From: Nephromyces sp. MM_2019
Lineage: Eukaryota > Apicomplexa > Aconoidasida > Nephromycida
DNA: 64,000 bases
Direction: 5' to 3'
NCBI GenBank assembly: GCA_015657535.1
Contig: JADHZB010001458.1
Coordinates: forward strand, 1 to 64,000
Positions 48,002 through 60,800 of the stretch are shown piece after piece; the stretch's first letter is position 1; each line of letters begins with the position of its first letter. Position numbers and translations under genes: made by a program. The notes beneath the pieces were generated by a model. That model was not told the DNA's origin, did no database searches, and saw nothing but the letters and a program-made list of their open reading frames with translations.

Positions 48002-51000
48002 CTTAGCAAAGAAGAGACACAGAAAGTCCTTGTCCTTGTTAAGCATAATCTGGGACTATTCCCAGAGGCCTTAAACAAATACAGAAAACACTCAGCCACC
48101 AACACTCCTTATTTTGTATCCTCTGAAAATACTCATGTTAATCTCTTTGATCATTTCGCCGTTTTTAGCCGGAAACTCTGCTAGAGACTGGGCAGTGAGG
48201 AGGATATCAGTAAGGCAGTTATTCAATGCAGAGAAAAAGTATTCAATATCAAATACAAGTTATCGACATTTGGGCGGAAATCTCATTTCATCACTAAGTA
48301 ATAATATATATGCGAATGCTGGTTTTTTCTTCCTAAAAGGGAGCGGGGCAAAGCTAAGGAATCGAAAAATGAGCTAAAAAGAAGCAAGAAAATCACATGT
48401 ACCAAGAATTCGTATAAAAGTTTTCATCTTTCTAAATATATATGACCTCGTGATCATGCTCTGCTATTAAAATGGAAAACTTTTTCCTCTATGCCCAGGT
48501 AAAACATCAGGTGAAACAAACTAATGCGCAGCAAAAAAAACTCGGAAATCAGATTGTTAAGCAACTCCAAAAACACTTTGTAGCGCCAGAAAAAAGTTGT
48601 AGAGAAAAGAAAAACTTCCTTTATAAATTTTATCTAAAAAATTTGGGGAAAATATTCATAAAAAAAAATTTCAAAAGATGATTTTGTCCTCTATTGGTAT
48701 CTTTCACTGCTTCATACTCTTTCATACTATCTTTCAGTGTGCTACATGCTGTGTAATCCTCTCTTTCATTGCTTTAGACGCTTCACTCCTCCCTTTCACT
48801 GCTTCATGTAGAATCATCTAAATCTCCGCATATTTGCAGGCGAAAAAAACACCCTCAAGTGTCTGCTTCCTAGCAGTAACTCTAACTGCTCTTTATCAAT
48901 AATTTTTTTTCTATTCTCATAGTTAGAGTCTCAAAATCTCATGTTTTGAAAGGATAAAGGCTACAAAAAACTAGCGAGTTTTTAGCCTTAACTAAATCCT
49001 TGACATTGAAATTGTCTCCCCCCTCGCTCTGCCTCTCATGTTTCATCCATCAAACAACTACTCAGCTTTATTGCTTCAATTTTCATTCAGTATTTCGACT
49101 TTTCTTCGAAGCATCATCATGACTCATAACTCATCGTTTATCGCTCAAGTCCTCTTGTTCTTCTATTGTGATTAACGTATGACCTCCCCAAAATATTTGC
49201 GCAGATCTTTATTGTGCTCCAGCACCACCATATATTGTAAAGCGGTGAAGGGAGAACCCGCTTTATCACTTTCTTATGAACACTTCATGTAGATACTACT
49301 TCTCATAAAGCACTTGCTCATTTTACACAAGCATCTCCTCATTACTCCATGATTTCTTCAGGTGCTGTGAAGCTACCGATAAGTTTCAGTTTTTGTATTT
49401 CATTAAAATGACAAGAATCCATTACAAAAGCATTCATCTTCATCTCCAAAATGCATACTTTGTGAAGTACTCACAAAAAAGAACTCACTCAGAAGAGGCT
49501 ACAGCACGACTCCGAACCCTTTTTTTGGAGGTAGGGTGTTTTTTGGGGGGCTTAAGAACTCTCCTTGTACCTACTACTGCCTCCTCATAACACAAATTCC
49601 AATAAGCAAAGAGGCAAAACTACTTCTTCGGAGGTTCCTAGCGAGCGGGAACAAGGTGGAAGGAAAAGATTGAGCAAAGATGTGAAGACGGTAAATGAGG
49701 GCTGTTTATGTACCTTGTGCCAACCAGACTGCAATTTGTAGGGTCGCTGCTGCGATGCATTACAGTCGGATGGCCTAGGGTTCTGAGTTGCCTCATCTAG
49801 GCTTGTGAGTTGCCATTTTTAAGAGGCGAAAGTCCACGCATCGAAACCAAGTGTGTAGAGTGAGAATCTACTTCTTGTATGTGCAGGTTTGCTTTGATGT
49901 ACTTGATTAGAATGTAATAAATATTAAACATTATATCTTGGTATGCGAAGCTTCAAACGAGTTATTCCCTAGAATATAGCTGATGCTGCGTGACGGAGCT
50001 TACCTTTAATCAAAGCATCATGATACATAATAATAGTGAGACCTATGTGATGATTGTATGTTGAATACTTAAGAAACTGGTGAGATACATATATATGGGG
50101 AATATAGGTTGAACACTTAAGACACTAGTGAGACCTATCTGGTGGCTGCATGTCGAGCACTCGAAGCAGTAGTGAGACACATCTATATGGCGAATGTAGG
50201 TTGAACACTTCAAGCACGAGCGAGGTCTATGTAATGGTTCTATGGTGAATGCCTAGGCTACTAGCGAGATATATCTCCATAATGAATGTTTGCCAAAAAT
50301 CTCCAATTGAGGGTTATCTCTGTAAGTCTCAATGTCGGAGTCGTATGTATCCAAAATATTTGCTTGACAAGCACTTGAAGTTGTATCACCAACCCCGAGG
50401 ATGGGAATGAGATTTTCGCAGTTTATGGAACTTCGCGAAACCCACTATTTTTGGTTTACTTTGTAGAATAAAGTTATTTTTTCAGGCTGTTAGACTCTTC
50501 AAGAATAAATCTGGCATATCCACGGCTTTAACAATGCGTTGACGTACTCTCTAGGATACTTTGGATTGTTTCCTAGTCATCGTATTCAATTCATCTGTAC
50601 GGGTGGGAAAAGCCTCAAGGTAATGTCATTACGGGTTGTTTTGTAGCATCTGGCAGCCCATAGTTCGCATCTTATGAAGGCAAACTAATTACCAGCCCAT
50701 AGCAAGTAGTTTCATCATGGTACATTCCGACTAATGCGTATTTTTTATGATATAGCCATGGGAACCTTTTTTACTCGTCAATTATCGCATATGAGGGATT
50801 TCAAAGCTCTTATCTTTCATGCTTGCATGGTGGCTGGCATGTACGATCAGCAATTACTAAATAGTGCTGTAGAGTTCACGGTTGATTCTACAGTATCGGG
50901 GTGTGCTTACCATCATTTTTCAATTATTCTATGGCACTAATTAGCACAAGTACCTTGCTGGGAACGTTGATATCATGAGACTTTGCCGGATTGAGTGAGA

Positions 51001-52432
51001 ATAAGGAACTGAGTTAAGTTAATATAAACGAAAAAACTTTATAAATAGCCTATTATTTTCCACTTTGATTAAAAAAAGAAAATTTTAGCTACATGTCAGC
51101 AGCAGGCTGAAGTTTCATTTGCATGCAAACAATCAGTACCTAGAGCGACGTTAACTGGGATGTCCATCTGGAGGATTGGAAAAGTAAACAAGGATGGGAA
51201 TGGACAAGGGCGAACACATCAAAAATCGCATGTAACAGAGAAGAGTAAGAGGAGGAAAAGCAGCTGGCAGATAAAGGCCATGAAGACCTCAAATATATGC
51301 ACAGAAAGCAGAAACTGGGAGTATTGAAGGCATTTAATATTAAGCAAAAAGAAACTGGAACATGGGAAAAATAAACATTAAAACTTATTGTAAAAATTGG
51401 TAACATAGCGAACTCCACCTCCTGGAAGATTCTAGCTCACAACCAAGTCCAGCTGACTACCGGTTAAATTATATCTATACACCACAAAAACTTCTTATTC
51501 CCGTATCTTTTCAGCATGCGCAATATATGCATTGGCATCCCCAAGTTTTCCATGTTCCCTCGAGGGATGCTTTTTCGATATTTTATTGCGCAGTGTGCTT
51601 CACAACCAGTGTTGATCGCCAATAAGTGATTCTCACACACACGATACAAACAAACCCCCGAGAATGGGGCTCTCCATAGTTTCCAAACTACCAAAGAGGT
51701 TGAGGCTATTACAGCGTAAGCACGTTGGAAGATATGACTCGTTTGGAAGCTGCGATACTTAGCAAAAAATTTTACCGTACGGCGTGGATATAAAACGAAT
51801 TTTCAAAGACAGGCAAGCTATGAAGTCGCAAGTAGTTTTGACAGTGTTACAAAAAATCGTCATCAGAAATAGGCACAGTTGAAAAACGAGCTGCAGCCCA
51901 CCAAAGAACTAAAAATTGGTGAAGAATCAGAGGCATGCTCTTCGAGTAACAGATTGTATACATTAACAAAAACTTTGCATCACAGGCTACCAAAAAAATT
52001 CAGAATGAGAGTTGTAAAAAAAATTTATAGGGGGGCATTCATTCAGGAAAAAGTTGAATTCTGAACTAGCACTTTTGACGTAGTGCGTAACGCTCTTCAA
52101 AATCTAGTACGCCATTGGAAGATAATTCTACGTTGTTGAGGGGTTCTCAGAAGAGGGAAAGACACACTTCTCTTCATGAAGACATCAGGAAGCGCGCTGG
52201 CACACGAAGAAAATATCGAAACCGAGGTCGGCGCAGCCAGCGAAAGTACATGAAGAATTTCTGCCGCATCATAGCCTTATAAGATGATTTTGCTCCATAT
52301 TTTGTACCCTTGTCATGTCATTTCTCATGGAAGAATAATTCGAGCCCTACAAATTTTAAGCCTGAGTCATATATTGCTTTTCTTCTACTCAATTGACTTC
52401 AAGTCAAGCTCCTTAGCACCTTTCAAGCTATG
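48002..52432. other. Intergenic region, about 4.4 kb
   Basis: Lies between the LSM4 start and the MOCS2A stop. It should contain the LSM4 promoter. The only structured element I see is the 44/48-base tandem array at 50037-50290. A 69-codon ATG frame at 48472 (plus, Lys-rich) is within chance expectation. Confidence 0.5.
50037..50290. repeat. Tandem array with alternating 44/48-base units (92-base dimer)
   Basis: Units begin with (T/C)GAG at 50037, 50081, 50129, 50173, 50221 and 50265. Their lengths are 44, 48, 44, 48, 44 and a partial copy. Long units share ATATATGG(G/C)GAAT(A/G)TAGGTTGAACACTT-type content; short units share ACCTAT then GGTTG/TGATTG and ATG(T/G)(T/C)GA. The alternation shows duplication of a 92-base dimer. 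Confidence 0.8.
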
Positions 52433-52882
52433 CTAGCCCCCTGAAACCGGCGATATTAAAGCGATTTCATCACCATATTTCACAAAAACATCTTGTCCAC
52501 AAAATTCGTGGTTGACAGAGACGACTGTTCTTGAAAGTTTGCCCTTCAAAATGGGGTACTGCTCACAGACTAACAGCAGTAGATTCCCCACTGTGAAGGA
52601 TTTTTCGTGGTTTGGGACTACCCCAGCTTTAACTTCATTGTGAGTTCCCCCCCGCTGGTCCCGAGCGTTATGCACTTCTTTATTAGTGGCTTTCGAGCCT
52701 TCATTGTTCCTGCTGTTGTTAGAAAACTTCCCTTCTACGAACGTGCGCTGAAGTTCTGAGCCCACATACTGTGGGGTTCCAGATGAATATTCCTCACACA
52801 TCTCATTAGGGATATGCACTAAGATTTTCTCCTTTTTCAGCAAATCCCTTATGCTGGAAAATACCAAAACCTCCACGTTCAT
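52433..52882 (-). CDS. MOCS2A: Molybdopterin synthase small subunit (MOCS2A/MoaD type)
   Basis: This subunit carries a C-terminal thiocarboxylate and donates sulfur when cPMP becomes molybdopterin, with MOCS2B as the catalytic partner. One intronless frame runs from ATG (52882) to TAG, 149 aa. The ubiquitin-like fold is visible: MNVEVLVFSSIRDLL, then VHIPNE, TVGNLLLLVCEQYP, TVVSVNHEFCGQDVFVK and DEIALISPVSGG. The terminal Gly-Gly, needed for activation by MOCS3, is the last thing before the stop. The family is normally 80-90 aa. The excess is a hydrophilic insertion at about residues 28-96, rich in Ser, Asn and Gly, between the first beta hairpin and the first helix. No MOCS2B frame overlaps or adjoins it here, unlike the bicistronic animal MOCS2. 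Confidence 0.87.
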   Translation of the reverse strand: MNVEVLVFSSIRDLLKKEKILVHIPNEMCEEYSSGTPQYVGSELQRTFVEGKFSNNSRNNEGSKATNKEVHNARDQRGGTHNEVKAGVVPNHEKSFTVGNLLLLVCEQYPILKGKLSRTVVSVNHEFCGQDVFVKYGDEIALISPVSGG

Positions 52883-55800
52883 CTCGTTCGGTGTAACTAG
52901 ATAGGAGAGGTGAAATATGCAAAAAGTGAATTGAAGCTACAGAAAAAAATCCAAAGGGAAACCTGGAAAGTTGGGAACAGTATTCCAAAGAATATCAAAT
53001 AGGAATGAAGATGAATAAGGTGATGGCCAGGTACACAACAAGAACTAGTGAAGTAGCTACGATACTACCCACATATGTAGCTGTGACACTGTACTGTGAC
53101 AGATATGACTTTTGCCAAGCATTCCAGACCTGAAATGTGATAAACAGAGCAATCCACGGAACTCATGCCAGTTTAAATCGTCACCCATCCGATAGCCCTT
53201 CGGTTACAGTTATTCCGTAGTGATGGAGAACATACACGTATCAGAGTGCCTACGACTAATTCAGTAAGATGGCTATGTTGGAAGCATTCAGCTGGACTTA
53301 CTTCACCTATTTCTACTTCGTAAAGGGGGGGAAACTTTTCCTAGTGTTTCGCGAAACTTTTCTTGAAATTTACTGCAGGTATGCATTGGTTGCTCAATGA
53401 CATCAAATATCTTTTACAATAAGGCTTCAACGAATGTACCGCGACTTGTGCATCCTCTAGCTACGATGCACGCGAAGTTCCACCCATTTATTCTATTGAA
53501 GAAATGCACTCTAGAGGTTTCCAATAAGACAGTGTGGCAATGGCAATTAGGCTTCCTTTAGTGTGCAGATCTTAGTAAATGCCTGAAGATTATTTTCAAC
53601 GTTACATAGCAATTTTTAGCTGTACTACCAAGAATGGGCGGAGCAACTTTCAAGTAAATGAATGTTTTAAAGCCCACTGAGTAAATGCTACTGTCGAGGC
53701 AGGAGAAGAAGGCATTGTATATCACATGGCAAAGATTTTCAAGATTTATGAACGGCATTACGATACACTACAGCCTGGAATACCCTTTCAATACATATGT
53801 GGCGAAAAAAATTATAAGAGCTCCCATAGATTTCGATAGGATCATAGAGCCGGCATTGTGGTAATCTTCTTTCGAATAAAGGGTTGCACTCGTCATTTGG
53901 GAAAAGTACACCCAGTGATATATGCTACACAAGTGCTATCATCGAATAATTTTATGTATGGGAAGTAGTAGTATCTCTCATACGTCACATCTTTTTCGAG
54001 CTTATCTGCTGAGAAAGACTTGTTGCTTAACCTTAAAAAATTCAATCTGGAAGACCAAGCATTTTATATGAATGTACCACCATTTTTATTAACAAGGCAT
54101 TTTCTAACAAGACATGTATGATGTATAATTCCGGTTTTTACAAATGAAATGGTAACTTCTTTACCTCAGAGGCGTAGCGACATTTTTAAATCTTTTATAC
54201 TGCGCCAAAAATATATTCTTCGGTAGCATCGTAGACAGACCACGCAAAAGCGCTAGAGCTCTGCCGGAAGCGTAACATTTGAGAAACTAGAATAATGAAG
54301 TAAATCTCAATTTTTTTAGGCAATATAAAGATTTCTTGTGGGTTGAAAGCATCTATGATGGTGTAACCTTTTCATAGGTTTGAAACATGGGTCGTTAAAT
54401 GAAGTATTCGTATAGCTTTTAAGCAAGAAATCTTTTAAGGACTAGGTGGCCTATTTGACTGCCTTTCCTTCTCCGCATCAGCTGCAGATGCCGCAATTTT
54501 TTTCTGCCCGTTTGCTTGACTAGTTTTTTGGAGCATATTACAGCCAGAATAACGAGCACATCAGGTGGGCCCTCAGGATATGCGTGCTCATTGCAAGTGC
54601 TACCCAAAAAACGGGGTGCAGGACGATTAGGTAAACAAGATATGATTCTCACGAGCTTTAATTTACAGGCTTTGTTAATGCGAATAAAATGGTGTTGAGT
54701 TGGTGGCAGTTTATATTTTGGCTTATCCATGGAGTGGGACCATTGAATATATAGGCTCTAAAATGTGGGTGCAAGCGTTCACATCCTTTAAAAAATTTGG
54801 AGGTTATTCAAAGTACGAAAGGCCTGCAGAGGGTATCAAACTCTGAAGAGTGAAGGGTAGCTCATTATAGCGTAGAAAATGCTTATTCAATATATTCTAT
54901 CAATTTCTAAAGTTTGTATGTAGCACCAAAAGCGGCCAGTTCGTCTCATATTATAGCACCAATATCAATAATAGCTGCTTAAATGCTTGTGACTTATATG
55001 GGGGTTCAGTGTAACTGAGTTGTTGTAGCCATAACTTTTGTATTGCATACTTTAGCGACTCACGTCGAGCGCCTATAAAGCGGCTTGGATACATTAGTAA
55101 TTAGAATATCCCGTGTATACGCCATAAAAATTGTAAGGAGCATAATACAGGATAATTAGCTCATCTCAAGAGAGAATTTTTCGCATATCTAAATGTTAGG
55201 TGAGGCCTTTACTTTGCTGGTTATGCTCACATTATAAAACTTACATATGCTTCTACGAGGTAAGCGAATGAGTCACAAATATGGAAGAAAATGCTAGTCG
55301 AATTGAGCGAGACTAACAAAAGTAATGGCATAACGAAGAAAAGCATGCCCATGATTACGAGGATCAAACACGGCAGACCAAAAAATAAATACGGTATTCA
55401 CGCTTTAAGATTATATCACGTTTTCAAGTCTTTCTCAAAGTAAAAGAACATGAAATATTGTACCTCTGCAATGTAAGTGGTTCTGCATACACTGGCAGGA
55501 GTTGGATTTCACCGTGTGCCCGAGTAAATATTTTTTCTGATCTGAGTTCATGGCAGAAAAAACATATTTAGCATAAAAGTCCAGCCTCCAGGCAACGGCT
55601 GGTTTCGTGGTAACATATAAATTTTAAGTCGATCAATTCTCAGAAAATGGTCGGGCCCAAAAAAATAATTAATAATAGCTTGTCTGCCGTGTCGTAGGCA
55701 AGCAGCTACCTCTATTAAAGTGCTCCAAGCGCATGTAAATAGGCAAGTATTGCGACGGAATCATGCCGCCCGTACCATAAAAATTTTACAATAAAGGCTT

Positions 55801-57883
55801 ATTTCTGAAAAGCCGGGCATGGATTGGACATGTCAGAACATTGGCATGGGAAATTACAGGGGTTGGCTATAATGGTTTTTTTTGGCTTAAAGTACCTTCT
55901 TGCTTGGCATCCAAGAATCAAGCAGTGTAGTGAGATGGAATTTTCTATTTCGTAGTTTGTGCATTTACTCAAAAGCAAGTAAGGCCACTCCGTGACATAT
56001 CAAACAGGAAGATGTAGCTGAAATACTACTTGCTCCCGGAAATATCCTGAGACTGTAGTGAAATTCTAGTAATTGATTGTATACTCTGCATCTAAGGAAC
56101 TTACCGGGGAAATCACCCAGCATGCAAGTCAATAGGCTTTCTAGCAGACAATGTTTGGGTTCCCAGAGAAGTATCTTTAGAGACTTGAAAGTAGATTTGA
56201 TTGCAGCATGGAAGTGCACAAAATTAGTTAGGCCGCAGCACACAGATATTCCCCCAAAATCTCCCCATATGGCATTATATAACGATATCTCGCATAATTG
56301 CCTAAAAAAGAAGCATATGCAGGCTTCTTTTTGGAAGTAATGCAGTTATCTTTTGGGACTTTGCACGAGCAGGACTTGATCAGGAAAGCTTTATCGCCTA
56401 AGATATGCGTGCCCGTGAACACGGGTATATTAAATCTAGCCCCTTCACGGCAAGAAGTTGTTAGCAATGGATTCTATCACCATTCTTTCCAGGACCCAGA
56501 CCATCGATTTTCACTCAAAATAACTGAAGTATTGTTTACAGAATCTCTTCTCTTGTAATTTATACAGAGTTCTCACAAAATTATTTCTAGAAATTTTTGC
56601 TATGTTGACGTAACAATGCTAACTGCTTACATATTAAATCGGTACATAGAAGTACTCAGTAATAAAAGGTCAGAAAAAATAGAAGTAGATGGTTGCCGGG
56701 AGTATCTAAGTAAAAATGGAGGATAAATACCTAAGTGGCATTAAAGTTTTAGCCATTAAGTCTCAGAAATTTTACCGATTTAAGAAGCAGCGGAAAAAGA
56801 TGGGAATAAGAAGAAAAGTAAGCTCAAAAAACTTCGGCAAAATCCCATAAACCTTCGAGAAAATACAGCGACGGCAGTAAGAGTTCATCACAAGGGACTT
56901 AGAAGGTAATGGCACATCAAAAGACATCACCAGGGGCTAAAAAAAACCCAATTATATAAGCCAAATAGCTTAACAAAATATTGTACGTAGAATGATAATA
57001 TATTAGCGAAAATTTTCCAAAAAAATATAAACTTTGCAGAAAATAGTCAAGGCGCTTTCCTTCCTGAATGATGTCCCCTAGCATGTTTAAACTAAAATAA
57101 GGTTATTGCTTCGCTCGTACCTGTGGCATATCTAAAAGAGCGTCCCTTATATTAGGGATAGTAGTGTGGAGAGCAGGCCGTATACTACTCCATTAAAAGC
57201 ATGCGCTTCCATAATATCAATATCCTCTCTAGAAGGGAGCACAACCCTGAAATATTTTGGCGCTACTATATGCACCATATTTTTTCATTTCTGGAAGACG
57301 AAGACCTGCGTCCCTACTTTATCCGTTTTTCTGCCACGGAAATTCTCTATGGCAACCAAAAAAAACCCTAAATAGCGCCATTTTGTACCGTTTTATTGAC
57401 TGGCCTATACACCCTCAATAAAGCTACAATGCAACATCTCCTTTTCGTATTCATGGCATACACAGCAGGCTTAAAAAAAGGAATAAAATCCTTTGTGTAA
57501 GAAATATATTAGTCAGTATACATCAGCTCAGAGTCTCTGCTTTATCTAAAATTAAATTTCAATAACATCAGGGCAATATTAATCTCATCATCTGGGTTTC
57601 TCCATATATAACCTTGACACCCGGCATTGTTTATTCTCCTCCCATGGACTGTTAGCAGCTTATCGCATTTATTCATGGCAGTCCCACGCATTTGAATTAG
57701 CAAATATACATATCACTAGTGTTTAAATTTTGAGTATTCAGCTGCAAAAAAGTTAAATCAGCCGGCATTTTTAGCAAAGGAATTAGTATCGACGACGCTT
57801 TAGTCGAGGAACATCTAAGCGACAACTTCTGCAGGTGGAAATATACATTAAGTTCAAAGAAAACTCTTTCAAGCTTAATAGAC
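52883..57883. other. Intergenic region, about 5 kb, no gene supported
   Basis: Between the MOCS2A start and the valyl-tRNA synthetase stop. The longest ATG frame is 103 codons (minus, 54730-54419), basic and unrecognised. A minus segment near 57,180-57,255 after TATTTCAG reads VVLPSREDIDIMEAHAFNGV and then stops; it could be a stray exon. I see no tandem arrays or RNA genes. Confidence 0.45.
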
Positions 57884-60800
57884 TCATTCAACAGGATATT
57901 TGGCTTTGTAAAGCCTCACCGAAAGATCTTCACCCAACTTCACTGCAGGAAAAAATTGTTTTGAGAAATTATCAAAACGCGGTGTAGATGCATCGGAGAG
58001 GTTCGTATCCAGCTCATCAATAAACTCGACGGGTAAATCGGGGCTTAGATGCCCAAGTAGCTGAATTATCCACCCAACCTCCTGAAAAAAATTAGAAATC
58101 ATGAAGTTTGCGCACTGCTACCACAGCCTACACTCGCAGTTTCACTCAATTTTCAAGAAAAAATTTTCAGACAGGGAGAAAAATTGGCAGCACAGTTGCA
58201 TGCACGTAGCTCGTAGATGAGGGCATGCGTAGCAGGAAGAGCTTAAATCCAGGCAGAAAAGCGCTTTGCGATTAAAAATCCCTCATAGGAAGGGCTTACA
58301 GAAGGAGAAATATATACATTAGATGAAGTGGGTGTAATAAAATCGCCAAAGTTAGTACTGCTTAAATACAGCTATGACACTGGAGCTTAAACATTAACAA
58401 ATCTAGTATTTGAAAAGTAAGTTAAAACAAAAAATTCCTTTTGGGACAAAAACAAGTACTGCAGGTACAGCTGACCTGCAGCTTTTTTAAGTCTCTTGAG
58501 CTCCTCGAGTGGATACACACACCGAGGCGCTTCTTAGGAGGCTTATCCAGTTTATAGAGCACTCGGGCTTTTCTTATAGCCCCTACCACCTCCTGAGGAG
58601 AAACGATATATAGCAGAATTAAATGATGGGTATTCGGTAAAACACAGAAAAGCATTCATGCTCGCACACTGCATGCAGGTACCACTTGAAAAAGTAATAA
58701 AAACAAGCGAATTAACTACTAACTTTGCACGGACAGACTGGCCCTTTATGGCTCTACTATTGAATTTTTTGCGTCTCATAATGCACAAATGCAAGAAGAA
58801 TGAAACCGCAAAAACATAAAAATTACAGAAACGAGCAAAATAGAGAGAAAAAAAAAGTAAGAAGAAAACAGGACAAGAGTGAGATATCTTTAAAGGGTTT
58901 TCGAAAACCCTAAATAGCACACTGTGCAAGCTCTTAAGCAAGCAGCAACAAAGTACACGCAATGATAGCTGCATAAAATAAGCGACACACACAAAGTCAA
59001 ATACTCACAATACATGTGAAAATTACCTTTACTGCAGAAAAAGTTTTAACGGCTTCTTCGTCGTAAAAAAAAGCGCTTCTTTTTCCTCTGCTTCGCACTT
59101 GGTCATCAAAGCCTAAATCACAGACACAAGGTAGCCTGATTGCAAGGAAATTCACGCTATACCCAGGAAAAAGTGAAGATAACAGCTCAAAAGCTGCAAA
59201 TCAGGCTATAGCTATCAAGCAGCTATCTTTCATGCCAGCGGATGGAAAACACTTGAACACACTAGTATAGTACACACTCCTTTTGCTATAATCCAATGTT
59301 CTAGCAATGTGTTTCCTTACCCGGCATTCTCCCTCTAAGCTATAGTTGCTACTCAAAACTACGGCTTATCGAGGCTGGCAGCTTACTTACTATTTAAGAA
59401 GGATTCCGGCAGAAAGATAACAACAGTTTTTATTAGTGCAATTATATATGCGGCAAATCATATACTGTACTACTTGGTTATATACCTAAACTTATATATC
59501 CTACTACTTGGGCATTATCTATTATTTTTATGCCATTAAGTGAAATTTCAAGTGATGAGCTCAACGAAGGAGAATTTCGTAAGTGTAATCAATCTATACC
59601 CCCGTTATATTACAGAAATGCACACATTGGCTTATTCCAGAAGATCTCAAAGCAAAAAGATACATCTCTTTAATAACCCTGGTACTAGTTCTTGTATATA
59701 ATTAAAAATCCTCCCTATATTCACCCAAATTTACTACTAAAATCCCGCATAATCCTATACACACAGCTCTCCTCCCATACACACACCAACACAACAACAA
59801 ACACCCCAACACACACAGCTCTCCTCCCACGCAAACGAAGACACTTATAAACACACCAACACACAGACACAGCTCTTCTTTCTGTAGCGAGCATTATTCC
59901 TAACCTTTAGGCCAAGGAGATAACATTAAACATGATCCCTTCTTAGGCAATAGTTGATAGAGAAATTCTGAGAGGAAGGGAACGAAAGGGTGCAGCATCT
60001 TCAAGCAGCATTCCCAGGCGTAAAATAAGGTAGCGACACCTACAGAAATTTTCCTGGTAATAGGTATATGATTGCCTGGTTGCGCAGATAAACCAGCTGG
60101 AGCACTTTGTAGGGAGGAGAGCCTACCATCTTCTCCCTGAGATTCGTCACTTCTAGCGTAAACAGGTATTCTGCTACAGATGGGAAGATACCAATCAGAA
60201 AAGTCTTCGTTTAAAAATTTTTGAAGAGTTTTAGCTGCATGATGAAGCTCAAAGTTCTCCAATCCAGAAGTCACTTTTTGGACTGCGATACTTAGCTTAC
60301 TGAGAAAATCAGAACTTTTTCAGCATGTGTGTGCGATACCATATTTTTCAGTGTTTGAGTGTGTGCGCCCATGCAAATAACATTAAAGGACAGCAAACTG
60401 CAGAAAAAGAATCCATGCGGTAATCAGGTAGGCAAGTGTATATACATATTCTTAGAAAAATAGTGTAAATACGCTAATTGGCGGCAGCGCAGAAGAAACT
60501 ATTCTGTGGCTGTGAGGATGGTTTCTGCTCCACATACACCTATGAATACTATGTTGGAAACGACTTTTATTGTCAGAGCAGCGAGCACAACAGAGAAGTT
60601 TTGCAATTGTGTGCGCTCCTGTTTAAGTTAAAAGAACATGCAGTATACAATGATATATACTTGTTTCAAATGGCAGAAAAAACCAAGAATTTCCAGGGGT
60701 AATGAGAAGCAAGACACACACGCAAAGACAAAGACACTGAAAATCTCAATAATTCAAAAAGAACGTCGATACAAAAAAATTGGAAGAGTCTAGGATTTTC

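Noticed and set aside
18000..50300. CRISPR-like or integron-like arrays among the tandem repeats
   Set aside because: Repeats are adjacent or degenerate with no unique spacers, and the DNA is plainly eukaryotic.
54419..54730. 103-codon ATG frame on minus
   Set aside because: Basic, composition like random sequence, no homology I recognise and no flanking support.
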